Positions 47,687-56,507 of a stretch of DNA of 64,000 nucleotides are shown piece by piece (the stretch's first letter is position 1; every line of letters begins with the position of its first letter). The notes under the pieces were generated by a model. That model was not told where the DNA came from. It saw nothing but the letters and a program-made list of their open reading frames with translations, and ran no database searches. The DNA comes from Burkholderiales bacterium. Lineage in GTDB: Bacteria; Pseudomonadota; Gammaproteobacteria; Burkholderiales; Ga0077523. The DNA is taken from positions 1 through 64,000 of the forward strand of contig JAIEQG010000008.1 of the NCBI GenBank assembly GCA_019747905.1, given 5' to 3'. The position numbers and the translations under genes were made by a program.

Positions 47687-49471
47687 ATGAAATTCAAGCT
47701 CAAGAAATCCCTCATCGGGGTCGCTGCGCTTTCCCTGATCGCGCCGGCAGCAAGCCACGCCGTCAACGATGGTTTCAATCGGTCAACGAAGGATGGCCGG
47801 GGAAGCACCTGTGTCACGAGCGGCAGCCCGGGCAGTACTGCCAACGCCGCCACTTGCGCCGAGGCTTCGAAGGAAGCAGTGGCCGCCACCCAGGCGGAGG
47901 CGGCCGCTCGCAAGGCTGCTCAGGCGGAGGCCGCGGCCGCAGCCCAGGCGGCGCGGGAAGAAGCCATGATGGCGGTGGAGCCGGGCTCGGCCCTGAAGCC
48001 CGGCGAGAAGGGCGCCTACGTGTCGCACGGCAGCGCCGCCCCGATCCGGGATGGCTTCGGTCGCTCCTGCATCAAGGACGGCTTGTGGTCCCCCGGCATG
48101 GCGTCCGAGGAATGCGACCCTGACCTACACAACCTGTACCGCTCGAGGAAAACGGCGAAACCCAATCAGGAGCTCGCCCCCCGCCTTGCCGCGGAGCCGC
48201 CCGAGGCAGTTCGCGACACCTCCACCCAGCTCCAGCAGAGCGATCTCGCACCGCGCATTTCCGCGCCGCCGCCCGAGCGCGTGGTGACGCCGGCAGCGGC
48301 CGCAGCGGTGGGCGCAGCCGCCACCGGCGCTGCCGTCGCCGCGACCAAGGCCGCCGACAGCAGCGACGAGATCGCCGCATTCGTGCCGCCTCCCGGTGCC
48401 GACGACGAAGACGAGGCCGACGACGTCATTGCGCAGGAGTTCGCGGACGACGAAGAGGTCACCCCCGACATGATGCTGTCGGAAGCCGACCGGACCCTCG
48501 ACGCCGGCGAGGAGGCCGCGATGCTGGCGGCCATCCCCCTCCTGGACGACGACGACGCCGACGAAGCCGATGACGTCATCGAAGAACTCGCCGAGGACGA
48601 CGAAGTCACGCCCGACATGATGCTGTCGGAAGCCGATCGCACGCTCGCGGAGGACGAGGAAGGAACCGTGGTTGCCGCCCTCGCCGACGACGATGACGAC
48701 GAATACGACGACGGCCCGCGCAACGACGACGAGGACGAGGACACCACCCCCGACATGATGTTGTCGGAGAACGACCGTCGCCTCGACGACGACGACATCG
48801 GCATGCTCGCCGCGGTGCCGGTGGACGACGAGGACGACGCAACCAAGAACCTCGACGACGACGATGACGACGAAGTCACGCCGGACATGATCCTGTCCGA
48901 TGCCGACCGCACGCTCGAGGGCGAAGAGATCTCCCCGGGTGTGGCGACTCTGACGGACACCTCGCCCGGAATCGCTCCGCCGCCCGAGAAGGTCGTGGAG
49001 GACAAACCGATCATCGACAACAACCTGCCCGTGTTCCCCGAGAACAAGCAGGTGGTCGCCGACGCCCAGCCGGCGAGCAAGCCCACATCGCTCCCGGTTA
49101 CCATCGACATCAAGGAAGACGGCCTGTTCGACTTCGATCGCGCCGTGCTCAAGTCGGAGACGATCGCGAAGCTCGACGCCGTGGCCAACATGCTGCGCGA
49201 CTCCAAGTACGACGCCATCAACATCGTGGGGCACGCCGATCCGATCGGCAGCGAAGGCTACAACCAGGGCCTGTCGCAGCGCCGCGCGGAAGCGGCCAAG
49301 AGATACCTGGTGCGCAAGGGCATCGACCCGAGCCGCATCCAGACCTCGGCGCGCGGCGAAGCTGATCTCGTCGTGGCGCGCGACAACTGCGCCGGCCTGC
49401 GCAGGCAAGCCCTGATCGACTGCCTGCAGCCGAACCGCCGCGTCGTGGTTGAAGCCGCAGGTACCCGATAA
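47687..49471 (+). CDS. OmpA-family outer membrane protein with acidic repeats
   Basis: A 594-aa protein with a 24-residue signal peptide (ending ASHA). Two copies of a short Cys motif follow (NDGFNRS..C..C near the start; RDGFGRSCIKDG...EEC later), then an Ala-rich stretch. About residues 250-420 hold four acidic repeats around the core EVTPDMMLSEADRTL with runs of Asp between. The C-terminal OmpA domain (LFDFDRAVL, INIVGHADPIGSEGYNQGLSQRRAEAAKRYL, NRRVVVEA) binds peptidoglycan. Ordinary betaproteobacterial homologues lack the repeats. The beta-barrel of classical OmpA is absent. A strong terminator follows. Confidence 0.88.
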   Translation: MKFKLKKSLIGVAALSLIAPAASHAVNDGFNRSTKDGRGSTCVTSGSPGSTANAATCAEASKEAVAATQAEAAARKAAQAEAAAAAQAAREEAMMAVEPGSALKPGEKGAYVSHGSAAPIRDGFGRSCIKDGLWSPGMASEECDPDLHNLYRSRKTAKPNQELAPRLAAEPPEAVRDTSTQLQQSDLAPRISAPPPERVVTPAAAAAVGAAATGAAVAATKAADSSDEIAAFVPPPGADDEDEADDVIAQEFADDEEVTPDMMLSEADRTLDAGEEAAMLAAIPLLDDDDADEADDVIEELAEDDEVTPDMMLSEADRTLAEDEEGTVVAALADDDDDEYDDGPRNDDEDEDTTPDMMLSENDRRLDDDDIGMLAAVPVDDEDDATKNLDDDDDDEVTPDMILSDADRTLEGEEISPGVATLTDTSPGIAPPPEKVVEDKPIIDNNLPVFPENKQVVADAQPASKPTSLPVTIDIKEDGLFDFDRAVLKSETIAKLDAVANMLRDSKYDAINIVGHADPIGSEGYNQGLSQRRAEAAKRYLVRKGIDPSRIQTSARGEADLVVARDNCAGLRRQALIDCLQPNRRVVVEAAGTR

Positions 49472-49490
49472 CCGACGACCCCGGCAACCG

Positions 49491-49522
49491 AAGAGCCCTG
49501 CCGCGGCAGGGCTCTTTTCTTT
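49491..49522 (+). terminator. Intrinsic terminator after the OmpA-family gene
   Basis: Arms AAGAGCCCTGCC and GGCAGGGCTCTT form a 12-bp hairpin, followed by TTCTTTT. It lies 20 bases after the stop codon and before the deaminase gene on the same strand. Confidence 0.9.
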
Positions 49523-49535
49523 TGCAACCGCGACG

Positions 49536-50858
49536 ATGACGCCCGCGCCTCAAACCATCCACCTGATCGAACCGCGCTGGGTCATCCCGGTCGTGCCCGA
49601 TGGTGCCGTGCTGGAACACCACGCGGTCGCGGTCGGCGACGGCTGCATTCTCGCCGTGCTCCCGGCAGAAGAGGCTCGCCGGCGCTACCCGGATGCCGCC
49701 GTGACCGCCCTGCCCCACCATGCGCTGATCCCGGGGCTGGTCAACGCGCACGTCCATGCCGCCATGGCCCTGATGCGCGGGCTCGCGGACGACCTGCCCC
49801 TGATGCGGTGGCTGCAGGAACACATCTGGCCGGCCGAGGCCCGGCATGTCTCGAAGGAGTTCGTGTACGACGGCACGCTGCTCGCGATCGCGGAACTGCT
49901 GCGCGGCGGCGTCACCTGCATGAACGACATGTACTTCTTCCCCGAGATGGCGGCGGCCGCCGCACTCGAATCGGGCATGCGCGCGTCACTCGGCATCATC
50001 GTCATCGACTTTCCGACGGTGTATGCGGCCGACCCCCAGGACTACCTCACCAAGGGCCTGGCGCTGCGCGACGCCCACAAGCACGAATCGCGGTTGACTT
50101 TCTGCATGGCGCCCCATGCGCCCTACACGGTTTCCGACGCCACCTTCGGCCGCATCGTGACTCTCGCCGAACAGCTCGACCTGCCCGTGCACGTGCACGT
50201 CCACGAGACCGCGGGGGAGTTGCAGGACCACCTCGCCAAGCACGGCGTGCGGCCGATCGAGCGGCTGCAAGCGCTGGGGCTGGTCGGGCCACGGCTCATC
50301 TCGGTCCACAGCGTCCATCTCACCGACACGGAAATCGGGCTCTACGCATCGCACGGCTGTCACGTCGCGCATTGCCCGAGTTCGAACCTGAAACTCGCGT
50401 CCGGCTTCGCCCCGGTGGCAGCGATGCTCGACGCCGGCATCAACGTCGCCCTGGGTACCGACGGCGCGGCCAGCAACAACAGCCTCGACCTTTTCGAAGA
50501 GATGCGTCTCGCCGCACTGCTTGCCAAGGGTGCGAGCGGCCGGGCCGACGCACTGCCCGCACGCGCGGCCCTCGCCATGGCCACCCTCGGCGGTGCGCGC
50601 GCGCTCGGATTGGAAGAGCGCATCGGTTCCATCGAAGCCGGCAAACGTGCCGACCTGGTGGCGGTGAACCTGGGCAGCGTGGAACTGGCGCCGTGCTACG
50701 ACCCCGTGTCGCATCTCGTGTACGCCGCGGGACGGTCGGACGTGACCCACGTGTGGGTGGACGGCGAAGCGCTGATCGAGGAACGCCGCTTCACGCGCCT
50801 CGACGAAGCGAACCTGATCTCCCGGGCCCGCCGCTGGCAGGGTATCCTCGCCCGTTGA
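49536..50858 (+). CDS. mtaD: MTA/SAH deaminase-type amidohydrolase (TRZ/ATZ family)
   Basis: A 440-aa metal-dependent hydrolase. [20 protein letters not shown] has the first two metal His; [24 protein letters not shown] and [19 protein letters not shown] hold the other ligands and catalytic residues. These blocks match 5'-methylthioadenosine/S-adenosylhomocysteine deaminases, which deaminate by-products of SAM use. Related enzymes act on other ring amines, so the substrate is probable, not certain. ubiG, a SAM-using enzyme, follows after 16 bp. Confidence 0.86.
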   Translation: MTPAPQTIHLIEPRWVIPVVPDGAVLEHHAVAVGDGCILAVLPAEEARRRYPDAAVTALPHHALIPGLVNAHVHAAMALMRGLADDLPLMRWLQEHIWPAEARHVSKEFVYDGTLLAIAELLRGGVTCMNDMYFFPEMAAAAALESGMRASLGIIVIDFPTVYAADPQDYLTKGLALRDAHKHESRLTFCMAPHAPYTVSDATFGRIVTLAEQLDLPVHVHVHETAGELQDHLAKHGVRPIERLQALGLVGPRLISVHSVHLTDTEIGLYASHGCHVAHCPSSNLKLASGFAPVAAMLDAGINVALGTDGAASNNSLDLFEEMRLAALLAKGASGRADALPARAALAMATLGGARALGLEERIGSIEAGKRADLVAVNLGSVELAPCYDPVSHLVYAAGRSDVTHVWVDGEALIEERRFTRLDEANLISRARRWQGILAR

Positions 50859-50874
50859 GGACTGCCGCACGCCC

Positions 50875-51573
50875 ATGATCAACGTCGATCCCGTCGAACT
50901 CGAGAAATTCAGCGCCCTCGCGCACCGCTGGTGGGACCCGACCAGCGAGTTCAAGCCGCTGCACGACATCAACCCGTTGCGGCTCGATCACATCGACCGC
51001 CTCGCCGCTCTCGCGGGCAAACGCGTGCTGGATGTCGGCTGCGGCGGCGGCATCCTGTCTGAGTCCATGGCAGCGCGCGGTGCCGAGGTCACCGGCATCG
51101 ACCTCGCCGAGAAACCGCTCAAGGTGGCGCAACTGCACCTGCTGGAGTCCGGGCACAAGGTCGATTACCGCCTCGCATCGGTCGAAGCGGTGGCGCAGGC
51201 CGAGCCGGCCCGCTTCGATGTCGTGACCTGCATGGAGTTGCTCGAACACGTGCCGGACCCGGCGCGCACGGTCGCCTCGTGCGCGACCGCCGCGAAACCC
51301 GGCGCGCGCTTGTTCTTCTCGACCATCAACCGCAACCCGAAGGCTTACCTCTTCGCGATCATCGGCGCCGAGTACGTCCTGAAGCTCCTGCCGAAAGGCA
51401 CCCACGACTACGCGAAGTTCATTCGCCCGTCCGAACTCTCGGCGTACTGCCGCAGCGCCGGCCTGATGGTGACGGGCTACACGGGCATGACCTATAACCC
51501 GGTCACGAAGACCTACGCTCTGGGCCGCGACATCTCCGTCAACTACATCGTCGAGGCACGCAAGCCCGAATGA
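50875..51573 (+). CDS. ubiG: Ubiquinone biosynthesis O-methyltransferase
   Basis: A 232-aa SAM methyltransferase catalysing both O-methylations of ubiquinone. [19 protein letters not shown], the SAM loop [23 protein letters not shown] and [27 protein letters not shown] are diagnostic. It overlaps the following phosphatase gene by four bases (ATGA). Confidence 0.96.
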   Translation: MINVDPVELEKFSALAHRWWDPTSEFKPLHDINPLRLDHIDRLAALAGKRVLDVGCGGGILSESMAARGAEVTGIDLAEKPLKVAQLHLLESGHKVDYRLASVEAVAQAEPARFDVVTCMELLEHVPDPARTVASCATAAKPGARLFFSTINRNPKAYLFAIIGAEYVLKLLPKGTHDYAKFIRPSELSAYCRSAGLMVTGYTGMTYNPVTKTYALGRDISVNYIVEARKPE

Positions 51574-52229
51574 CCCAGGCGGTCCTGTTCGATCTCGACG
51601 GCACGCTGGTGGACACCGCACCGGACCTGGCCGGCGCCCTCAATCGCATGCTCGCGCGGCGCGGCCTCGCGGCGGTGCCGTTGCCGTCGCTGCGCCCCGT
51701 TGCTTCGAGCGGAGCCCGCGGCATGCTCGGCATCGGCTTCGGCATCGGACCAGGGCACGCCGACTACGAAGCGCTGCGGCAGGAATTCTTCGACGAGTAT
51801 GAATCCGAGCTCCTGGGCGAGAGCGCGCTGTTCGACGGCGTGGAAGCCCTGCTCGCCGCCCTCGACGCGCGCGGGCTGCCCTGGGGCATCGTGACCAACA
51901 AGATCGCGCGCTTCACGCAGCCGCTCGTGGGCCTGCTGGGTCTTGATGCGCGCGCCGGCTGCGTCGTCAGCGGCGATACGACGCCGCATCCCAAGCCCCA
52001 TCCGGCACCGCTGATCGAAGCCGCACGCCAGCTCTCGGCGCCGCCGGCGCGCTGCATCTACGTGGGCGATGACGAGCGCGACATCCAGGCCGCGCGCAGT
52101 GCCGGCATGGGCGCCATCGCCGCCGGCTACGGGTATCTCGGCTCCGGTGCCCCGCCGTCGGCCTGGGGGGCGGACCACATCATCGATTCCCCGGGCGCAC
52201 TGCTGGCGCTCATCGCTTCAGGAAGCTGA
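51570..52229 (+). CDS. gph: HAD phosphatase, phosphoglycolate phosphatase or MupP type
   Basis: A 219-aa HAD hydrolase with the nucleophile motif [22 protein letters not shown] (motif II), KPHPAP (motif III Lys) and [17 protein letters not shown] (motif IV). Genes in this place after ubiG are usually named gph; in Pseudomonas the gene next to ubiG is mupP, an N-acetylmuramic acid 6-phosphate phosphatase of cell-wall recycling. Sequence does not decide between the two. Its 3' end overlaps the convergent GGDEF/EAL gene by 20 bp. Confidence 0.85.
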   Translation: MTQAVLFDLDGTLVDTAPDLAGALNRMLARRGLAAVPLPSLRPVASSGARGMLGIGFGIGPGHADYEALRQEFFDEYESELLGESALFDGVEALLAALDARGLPWGIVTNKIARFTQPLVGLLGLDARAGCVVSGDTTPHPKPHPAPLIEAARQLSAPPARCIYVGDDERDIQAARSAGMGAIAAGYGYLGSGAPPSAWGADHIIDSPGALLALIASGS

Positions 52230-55200
52230 CCCACTGCCGCGTGTGCGCGCCGATCCAGGCGTGCATCTCCGGCCAGGCCTTGGGCGGACTCAGCACGTAG
52301 CCCTGCGCCACGTCGCACTCGAGTTCGGCGAGCATGCGCAGCACTTCCGGCGTTTCCACGCCTTCGGCGACCACCTGCAGCCCCAGGTTGCGGGCAAGTC
52401 CGATGGTGGAACGCACGATCGCCAGGTCCTGCTTGTTCGTCGCCATCTCGGTGACGAACATCCGGTCGATCTTGAGCGCGTGGATCGGCAGCCGGCGCAG
52501 GTGCGCGAGCGACGAGTAGCCGGTCCCGAAGTCGTCGATGGAAATGCGCACCCCCAGGGCGGCGATGCGCCCGAGACGTTCCGCCGCGCCGGCAGGATCC
52601 TGCATCAACGCCGTTTCGGTCAGCTCCAGTTCCACCAGCCGCGGATCGACGCGATAGCGCCGCAGCGCCTGCTCGAAACTCGCGACGAAATCGCGCTCGA
52701 GCAGATTGCGCGGCGACAGGTTGATCGCCATGGTGTAGGTGAGACCCGCGCCGCTCCAGGCGTGCAATTGCGCCAGGGCGAGGTCGATGACGCTGCGCGT
52801 GACGCCCTGCATCAGGTCGCCCACCTCGGCGAGCGGGATGAACTGTCCGGGTCCGAGCAGGCCGAGGCGTGGATGCTGCCAGCGCACCAGCGCCTCGAAG
52901 CCCAGCACGGTACCCGCCTTCAGATCGAGCTTGGGCTGGAAGTGCAGCACGAGCTGCCGCTCGCGGATGGCCTCGCTCAGGTCCTGGACGATGGCGAGGC
53001 GCTCGGGCGTGTGCTCGTCGAAGGACGGGTCGTAGACCACCACGCCCGCGCCCGAGCGCTTGGCCTCGTACATGGCGACATCGGCCGAGCGCAGCAATTG
53101 ATGACTGTCGGTGCCATGGTCCGGAAACACCGCGAGCCCGATGCTCGCCCCTATCTCGAGGCGCATGCCGCCCACGTCGAACGATTGGCGCAACGCGCTC
53201 ACCACGCGATCGGCGCTGTCCAGCGCTCGCAGTGCGCCGCCGGCAGCGAACAGCAGCACCGCGAACTCGTCGCCGCCCAGGCGGCATACCAGGGAAGGCT
53301 CCGCGGCCAGCGCTTCGGCGATTCGCGGCCCGATCTGCGAGAGCAGCAGGTCGCCCACGTGATGGCCGAGCGTGTCGTTGATCTCCTTGAACCGGTTGAG
53401 ATCGAGGAGCATGAGGGCCGGCCCGGCGGCGCTCTTGGCCCCCGCTGGCGCCAGCCGCTGGAATTCCCGGTGCAGCCGCGAACGATTCGGCAGGCCGGTC
53501 AGGGCATCGTGATAGGCCTGATGCTCGAGGCTCGACACATGGCGCACCGTGGCGAGCGCGAGCGAGATGGTGGTGGCGATCGACTCCAGAGCGCCGGTCG
53601 GAGGCACCGCCGCTTCACCCTCGCCGCCATAGGCAAGCACGATGGCGCCAAGCGCCAGGTCACCGTGCGCCAGCGGCAGCGCCACCATCGCCTGCACGCC
53701 CTGCTCGACGTAGAGCTGGCGGAATGCGGGGTGAATGCGGCGCTCGTTGGCGATCTCGCGCGTGATCACCACGCGACGCTCCTGCAACGAGTATCCGCTC
53801 AACGTGCCCTCGCAAGGCACGCTGCGCACCACGCGCAGCATGGCATCGTCCACACCGGCGTGGGCCGCGAGGCGCAGCCGCGTGCCGTCGGGTTCGAGCA
53901 GAAAGAACACGACGATCGGCGGTTGCCGGAAGCCCACCAGCACATCCACCGTCTCGCGGGCGATCGACTCGGGCGAATCGCTGACCTGCAGGCGCGCCGA
54001 CAAGGTGTTGACCACGCTCAGTACTTCGTTCTGGTTGAGCAGCTCGGTGCGGGAAGCGCGCAGCACCATTTCGCGGCGATTGCCGTCCAGTTCCGCCGCG
54101 GCCCGAGCGGCAAAGATGCGCAGCAGTGTCTGCGCGAACGGGATGTCCTGGATGGCCCCGCTGTGCATGACCACGAGGATGCCGATGGGCTCCTGATCCG
54201 CCGACATGAGATGGGCGCCGAGGTAACTTTCCACGGCGAAATCCTTCAAGAGCGCGTCCGACGGAAACTGCGCCTGCACACCCGAGGGGTAGACGCACAC
54301 GGACTCCGCCATCACGCGCTCGCACGGCGTGGCGGCGAGCGCGTACTCGAAGTTCTGTACGCGGCGCCCACCCGCATAGACCGAGATCGTCCGCATCGAC
54401 GTGGCCGCCGGGGTCGGGAGCTCGCCCACGAAGACGTAGTCGACACCGAGAACGTGCGCGAGCTCGCGCGTCAGCGTGTCGAAGAACTGGTCGCCGGTCG
54501 CCGCGGCGGTGCCTTCGGCGACGTGCAGCAGCAGCTCGCGCCGGCGCTCGGAGGCTTCGTCCGCGCGCTTGCGGTCGGTCACGTCCGTGATCACGCCATC
54601 GAGGAGGATCTGGGCCTTGTCGGGGTCGCGCGTGGCCTGGCTCTGCTCGTGCACCCAGCGCACATCACCGTCGGGGCGGACGATCCGGTACTCGAGGTCC
54701 ACCTGCAGCCCTTCGTCGTGGGCCTGCCGCAGCGCCACTTCGAGGCGCTCTGCATCGAGCGGGTGCACGTGGGAATCGAGACTGCCGCGGCGGGGTCCGC
54801 GCAATGCCTTGTCGGGCAGGCCGTAGATCACTGCCGATCCGCCGCTGATGAACTGGACCGTCCAGCCCGATTCCCATACGCAGCGGATCGCGGCTGACGG
54901 CATGTTGTCGAGCAGGGCGCGGTAGCGGGCCTCGGCGCGCCGGGTGCGGTCCTGGATGAGGAGCTGGGAGACGAGGTCGGCCATCGAGACCACGTAGCGC
55001 CGTTCGGGATCGGTCCACAGTCGCGGCCCGCCCACATGCTCGAGGCTCAGGATCCCCACCGTTTCGCCGGCCAGGCGCAAAGTGCTGTCCATGAGGGCAC
55101 CGACGCCGGCCTCGCGCAGGTAGTCCCGGGCCAGTTCGCTGGTCCTCGGGTCGGTCCAGGCGTCGTGAGCGTCGACCAGCCGGCCGCTGCGCAGCGCCTG

Positions 55201-55482
55201 GAAATAGGACGGATAGTCCACGTAGGACATCTCGATGCCGGGCACGAACTGCTGATCGACGGAATCGAACAGGATCGTGCAGCGCATCGCCGCCCGATCG
55301 TCCTGCATCAACCAGATGCTGGCGCGCCGCACCTGGAGCGCACCGGCCAGCGTCTGGGCGACACGCCTCAGGGCGTCGTCGAGCTCCGCGTACCAGATCG
55401 ACCAATCCGTCGCGAGGGCGAGATAGGCGTGCTGGAGCGATCGGTCATCGAGGGGCTTGCGAAGCGGCCGGGGGGTACTCAT
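52210..55482 (-). CDS. GAF-PAS-GAF-GAF-GGDEF-EAL cyclic-di-GMP signalling protein
   Basis: A 1090-aa soluble protein. From the N-terminus: a GAF-like domain (about 20-190), a PAS domain with PAC end (about 200-320, FISGGSAVIYGLPDKAL...WVHEQSQATRDPD), and two further GAF-like domains. GGDEF (about 660-830, RLGGDEFAVLLF) and EAL (about 840-1085; FEALVRWQHP, NLSPRNLLE, DDFGTGYSSLAHL, VVAEGVET) follow. Both catalytic signatures are intact, so it could make or break cyclic-di-GMP. The RxxD inhibitory site before GGDEF is absent (reads AEPS). No membrane segment, so it senses cytoplasmic signals. ATG at 55482 chosen. Confidence 0.9.
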   Translation of the reverse strand: MSTPRPLRKPLDDRSLQHAYLALATDWSIWYAELDDALRRVAQTLAGALQVRRASIWLMQDDRAAMRCTILFDSVDQQFVPGIEMSYVDYPSYFQALRSGRLVDAHDAWTDPRTSELARDYLREAGVGALMDSTLRLAGETVGILSLEHVGGPRLWTDPERRYVVSMADLVSQLLIQDRTRRAEARYRALLDNMPSAAIRCVWESGWTVQFISGGSAVIYGLPDKALRGPRRGSLDSHVHPLDAERLEVALRQAHDEGLQVDLEYRIVRPDGDVRWVHEQSQATRDPDKAQILLDGVITDVTDRKRADEASERRRELLLHVAEGTAAATGDQFFDTLTRELAHVLGVDYVFVGELPTPAATSMRTISVYAGGRRVQNFEYALAATPCERVMAESVCVYPSGVQAQFPSDALLKDFAVESYLGAHLMSADQEPIGILVVMHSGAIQDIPFAQTLLRIFAARAAAELDGNRREMVLRASRTELLNQNEVLSVVNTLSARLQVSDSPESIARETVDVLVGFRQPPIVVFFLLEPDGTRLRLAAHAGVDDAMLRVVRSVPCEGTLSGYSLQERRVVITREIANERRIHPAFRQLYVEQGVQAMVALPLAHGDLALGAIVLAYGGEGEAAVPPTGALESIATTISLALATVRHVSSLEHQAYHDALTGLPNRSRLHREFQRLAPAGAKSAAGPALMLLDLNRFKEINDTLGHHVGDLLLSQIGPRIAEALAAEPSLVCRLGGDEFAVLLFAAGGALRALDSADRVVSALRQSFDVGGMRLEIGASIGLAVFPDHGTDSHQLLRSADVAMYEAKRSGAGVVVYDPSFDEHTPERLAIVQDLSEAIRERQLVLHFQPKLDLKAGTVLGFEALVRWQHPRLGLLGPGQFIPLAEVGDLMQGVTRSVIDLALAQLHAWSGAGLTYTMAINLSPRNLLERDFVASFEQALRRYRVDPRLVELELTETALMQDPAGAAERLGRIAALGVRISIDDFGTGYSSLAHLRRLPIHALKIDRMFVTEMATNKQDLAIVRSTIGLARNLGLQVVAEGVETPEVLRMLAELECDVAQGYVLSPPKAWPEMHAWIGAHTRQWVSFLKR

Positions 55483-55733
55483 GTCTACATAGCGGGCGGG
55501 CACAAGCCGGGGCCCGGGCGGCCGATCGGGAGCCGCCCGGGAATTTGCGGCGCAGGCGGTATCGGGAACCGCCCATGCCTCAGGAGCTTGAACGGCCGGT
55601 TTGTGCCCCGACTTGAGGGTTACCTGACAATTCGATGCCGAGGAGCGGCCACGTCGGGCATAATCGCTGCTCGGATCGGACTGCCGACTTCTCGTCGGTC
55701 AGGATGATTCGGGATGTTCAGGATTCGTCTTCC

Positions 55734-56096
55734 GGGGGCGCATTTGGCTTCGACGGGGGTCACGAAGCAGTGCAGTGCATGCCGAGGTCCAGTCACCTCG
55801 TAAATCCGCTGGAAATCGACAGTCGCCAACGACGACCGTTACGCTCTCGCGGCCTAACACCCGCGGGACTCTGCTCCGGTTCTGCCTCGGACCGGCTAGC
55901 GCAAGCTAGAGCAGAGTCATTTTCGAGGCATCGCTCGGTTTCGGGTTACTTGACTCCGGGTTAAATCCAAGGTGACTCGCCCTGAGATTGCCTGCCCGTC
56001 GGCGGCCGAAGGGTTAAACCCAATGACGTGGCTAAGCATGTAGTACTGTCTGTGTAGGGCTTTCGGACGGGGGTTCGATTCCCCCCGCCTCCACCA
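55734..56096 (+). ncRNA. ssrA: Transfer-messenger RNA
   Basis: GGGGGCG at the 5' end pairs with CGCCTCC before ACCA at 56096. The start GCATTTGGCTTCGACGGGGG and the T-arm GGGGGTTCGATTCCCCC are tmRNA hallmarks. The reading frame at 55825-55857 encodes the tag ANDDRYALAA followed by TAA. tmRNA rescues stalled ribosomes and tags the product for degradation. Its 3' end is a frequent integrase target, and a defence island follows. Confidence 0.97.
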
Positions 56097-56143
56097 ACAA
56101 AGACAAGGGGCCCGCCAAATGGCGGGCCCCTTGTCTTTGTTGG
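56094..56143 (+). terminator. Hairpin directly at the tmRNA 3' end
   Basis: A perfect 24-bp inverted repeat around AA, with one arm starting inside the CCA of tmRNA. Arm ends CCAACAAAGACAAGGGG and CCCCTTGTCTTTGTTGG; the descending arm is T-rich at its end. It probably terminates ssrA and assists 3' processing, like the hairpin at tRNA-Ser. Confidence 0.75.
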
Positions 56144-56507
56144 TGGGGGTGGTGCGGATGAGAGCCCGCACCGGGTTCGACAACCGGCAGTCCGGTGGAC
56201 TGCCGGTTGGACGCCGATCCGCCTGAGCGGATTGGCGGTCCTGAGCGGCATGCCGCGAAGGATGGCGGAATCGCCCCAAGGCGAGACCGACACATTCCCG
56301 CCGCCGGCACCAACGCGAATTCGTTGACCAATCGGCGACCCATTCCTCCCGCCTGGAGCTCACAGCAACATTCGGAGCCCAGACCAGCCGCAAGCGGCGA
56401 ACGGCGGACCTGAGTCGAACAAGGCAGGCACCGTATGGCCGCGGAAACATCGAGCACAAAGAGCCTGTGCCAGGGAAGATTGCTGGCACCTATGGTTGAA
56501 TTGCCGT
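56144..56507 (+). other. Noncoding junction between tmRNA and the Wadjet island
   Basis: There is no credible gene. It contains a perfect 13-bp hairpin (CAACCGGCAGTCC, GGT, GGACTGCCGGTTG at 56181-56209), a smaller one at 56216-56231 (ATCCGC-CTGA-GCGGAT), and a 7-bp dyad GTGCCAG/CTGGCAC (56467-56489) 19 bases before jetA. A reverse frame reading ...GGIEPPSES... is a well-known artefact of tmRNA and tRNA ends. Confidence 0.6.
56467..56489 (+). promoter_or_regulatory. Candidate operator dyad upstream of jetA
   Basis: GTGCCAG (56467-56473) and CTGGCAC (56483-56489) are a perfect inverted repeat with a 9-base spacer, ending 18 bases before the jetA ATG. The position suits a repressor site or a leader hairpin that hides the ribosome site. 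No regulator gene is visible beside it. Confidence 0.35.

Noticed and set aside
52069-54897. 942-codon open frame opposite the GGDEF/EAL gene
   Set aside because: His/Arg-rich low-similarity translation typical of antisense frames in GC-rich DNA; the real gene has intact domains.
55624-55664. CTGACA and CATAAT as the ssrA promoter
   Set aside because: The spacing is about 29 bp, too long for a sigma-70 promoter; no better pair was found.
55961-56293. Reverse-strand frame reading VEAGGIEPPSES... at the tmRNA end
   Set aside because: This peptide is a translation artefact of tmRNA and tRNA 3' ends that is common in databases; the region is ssrA.
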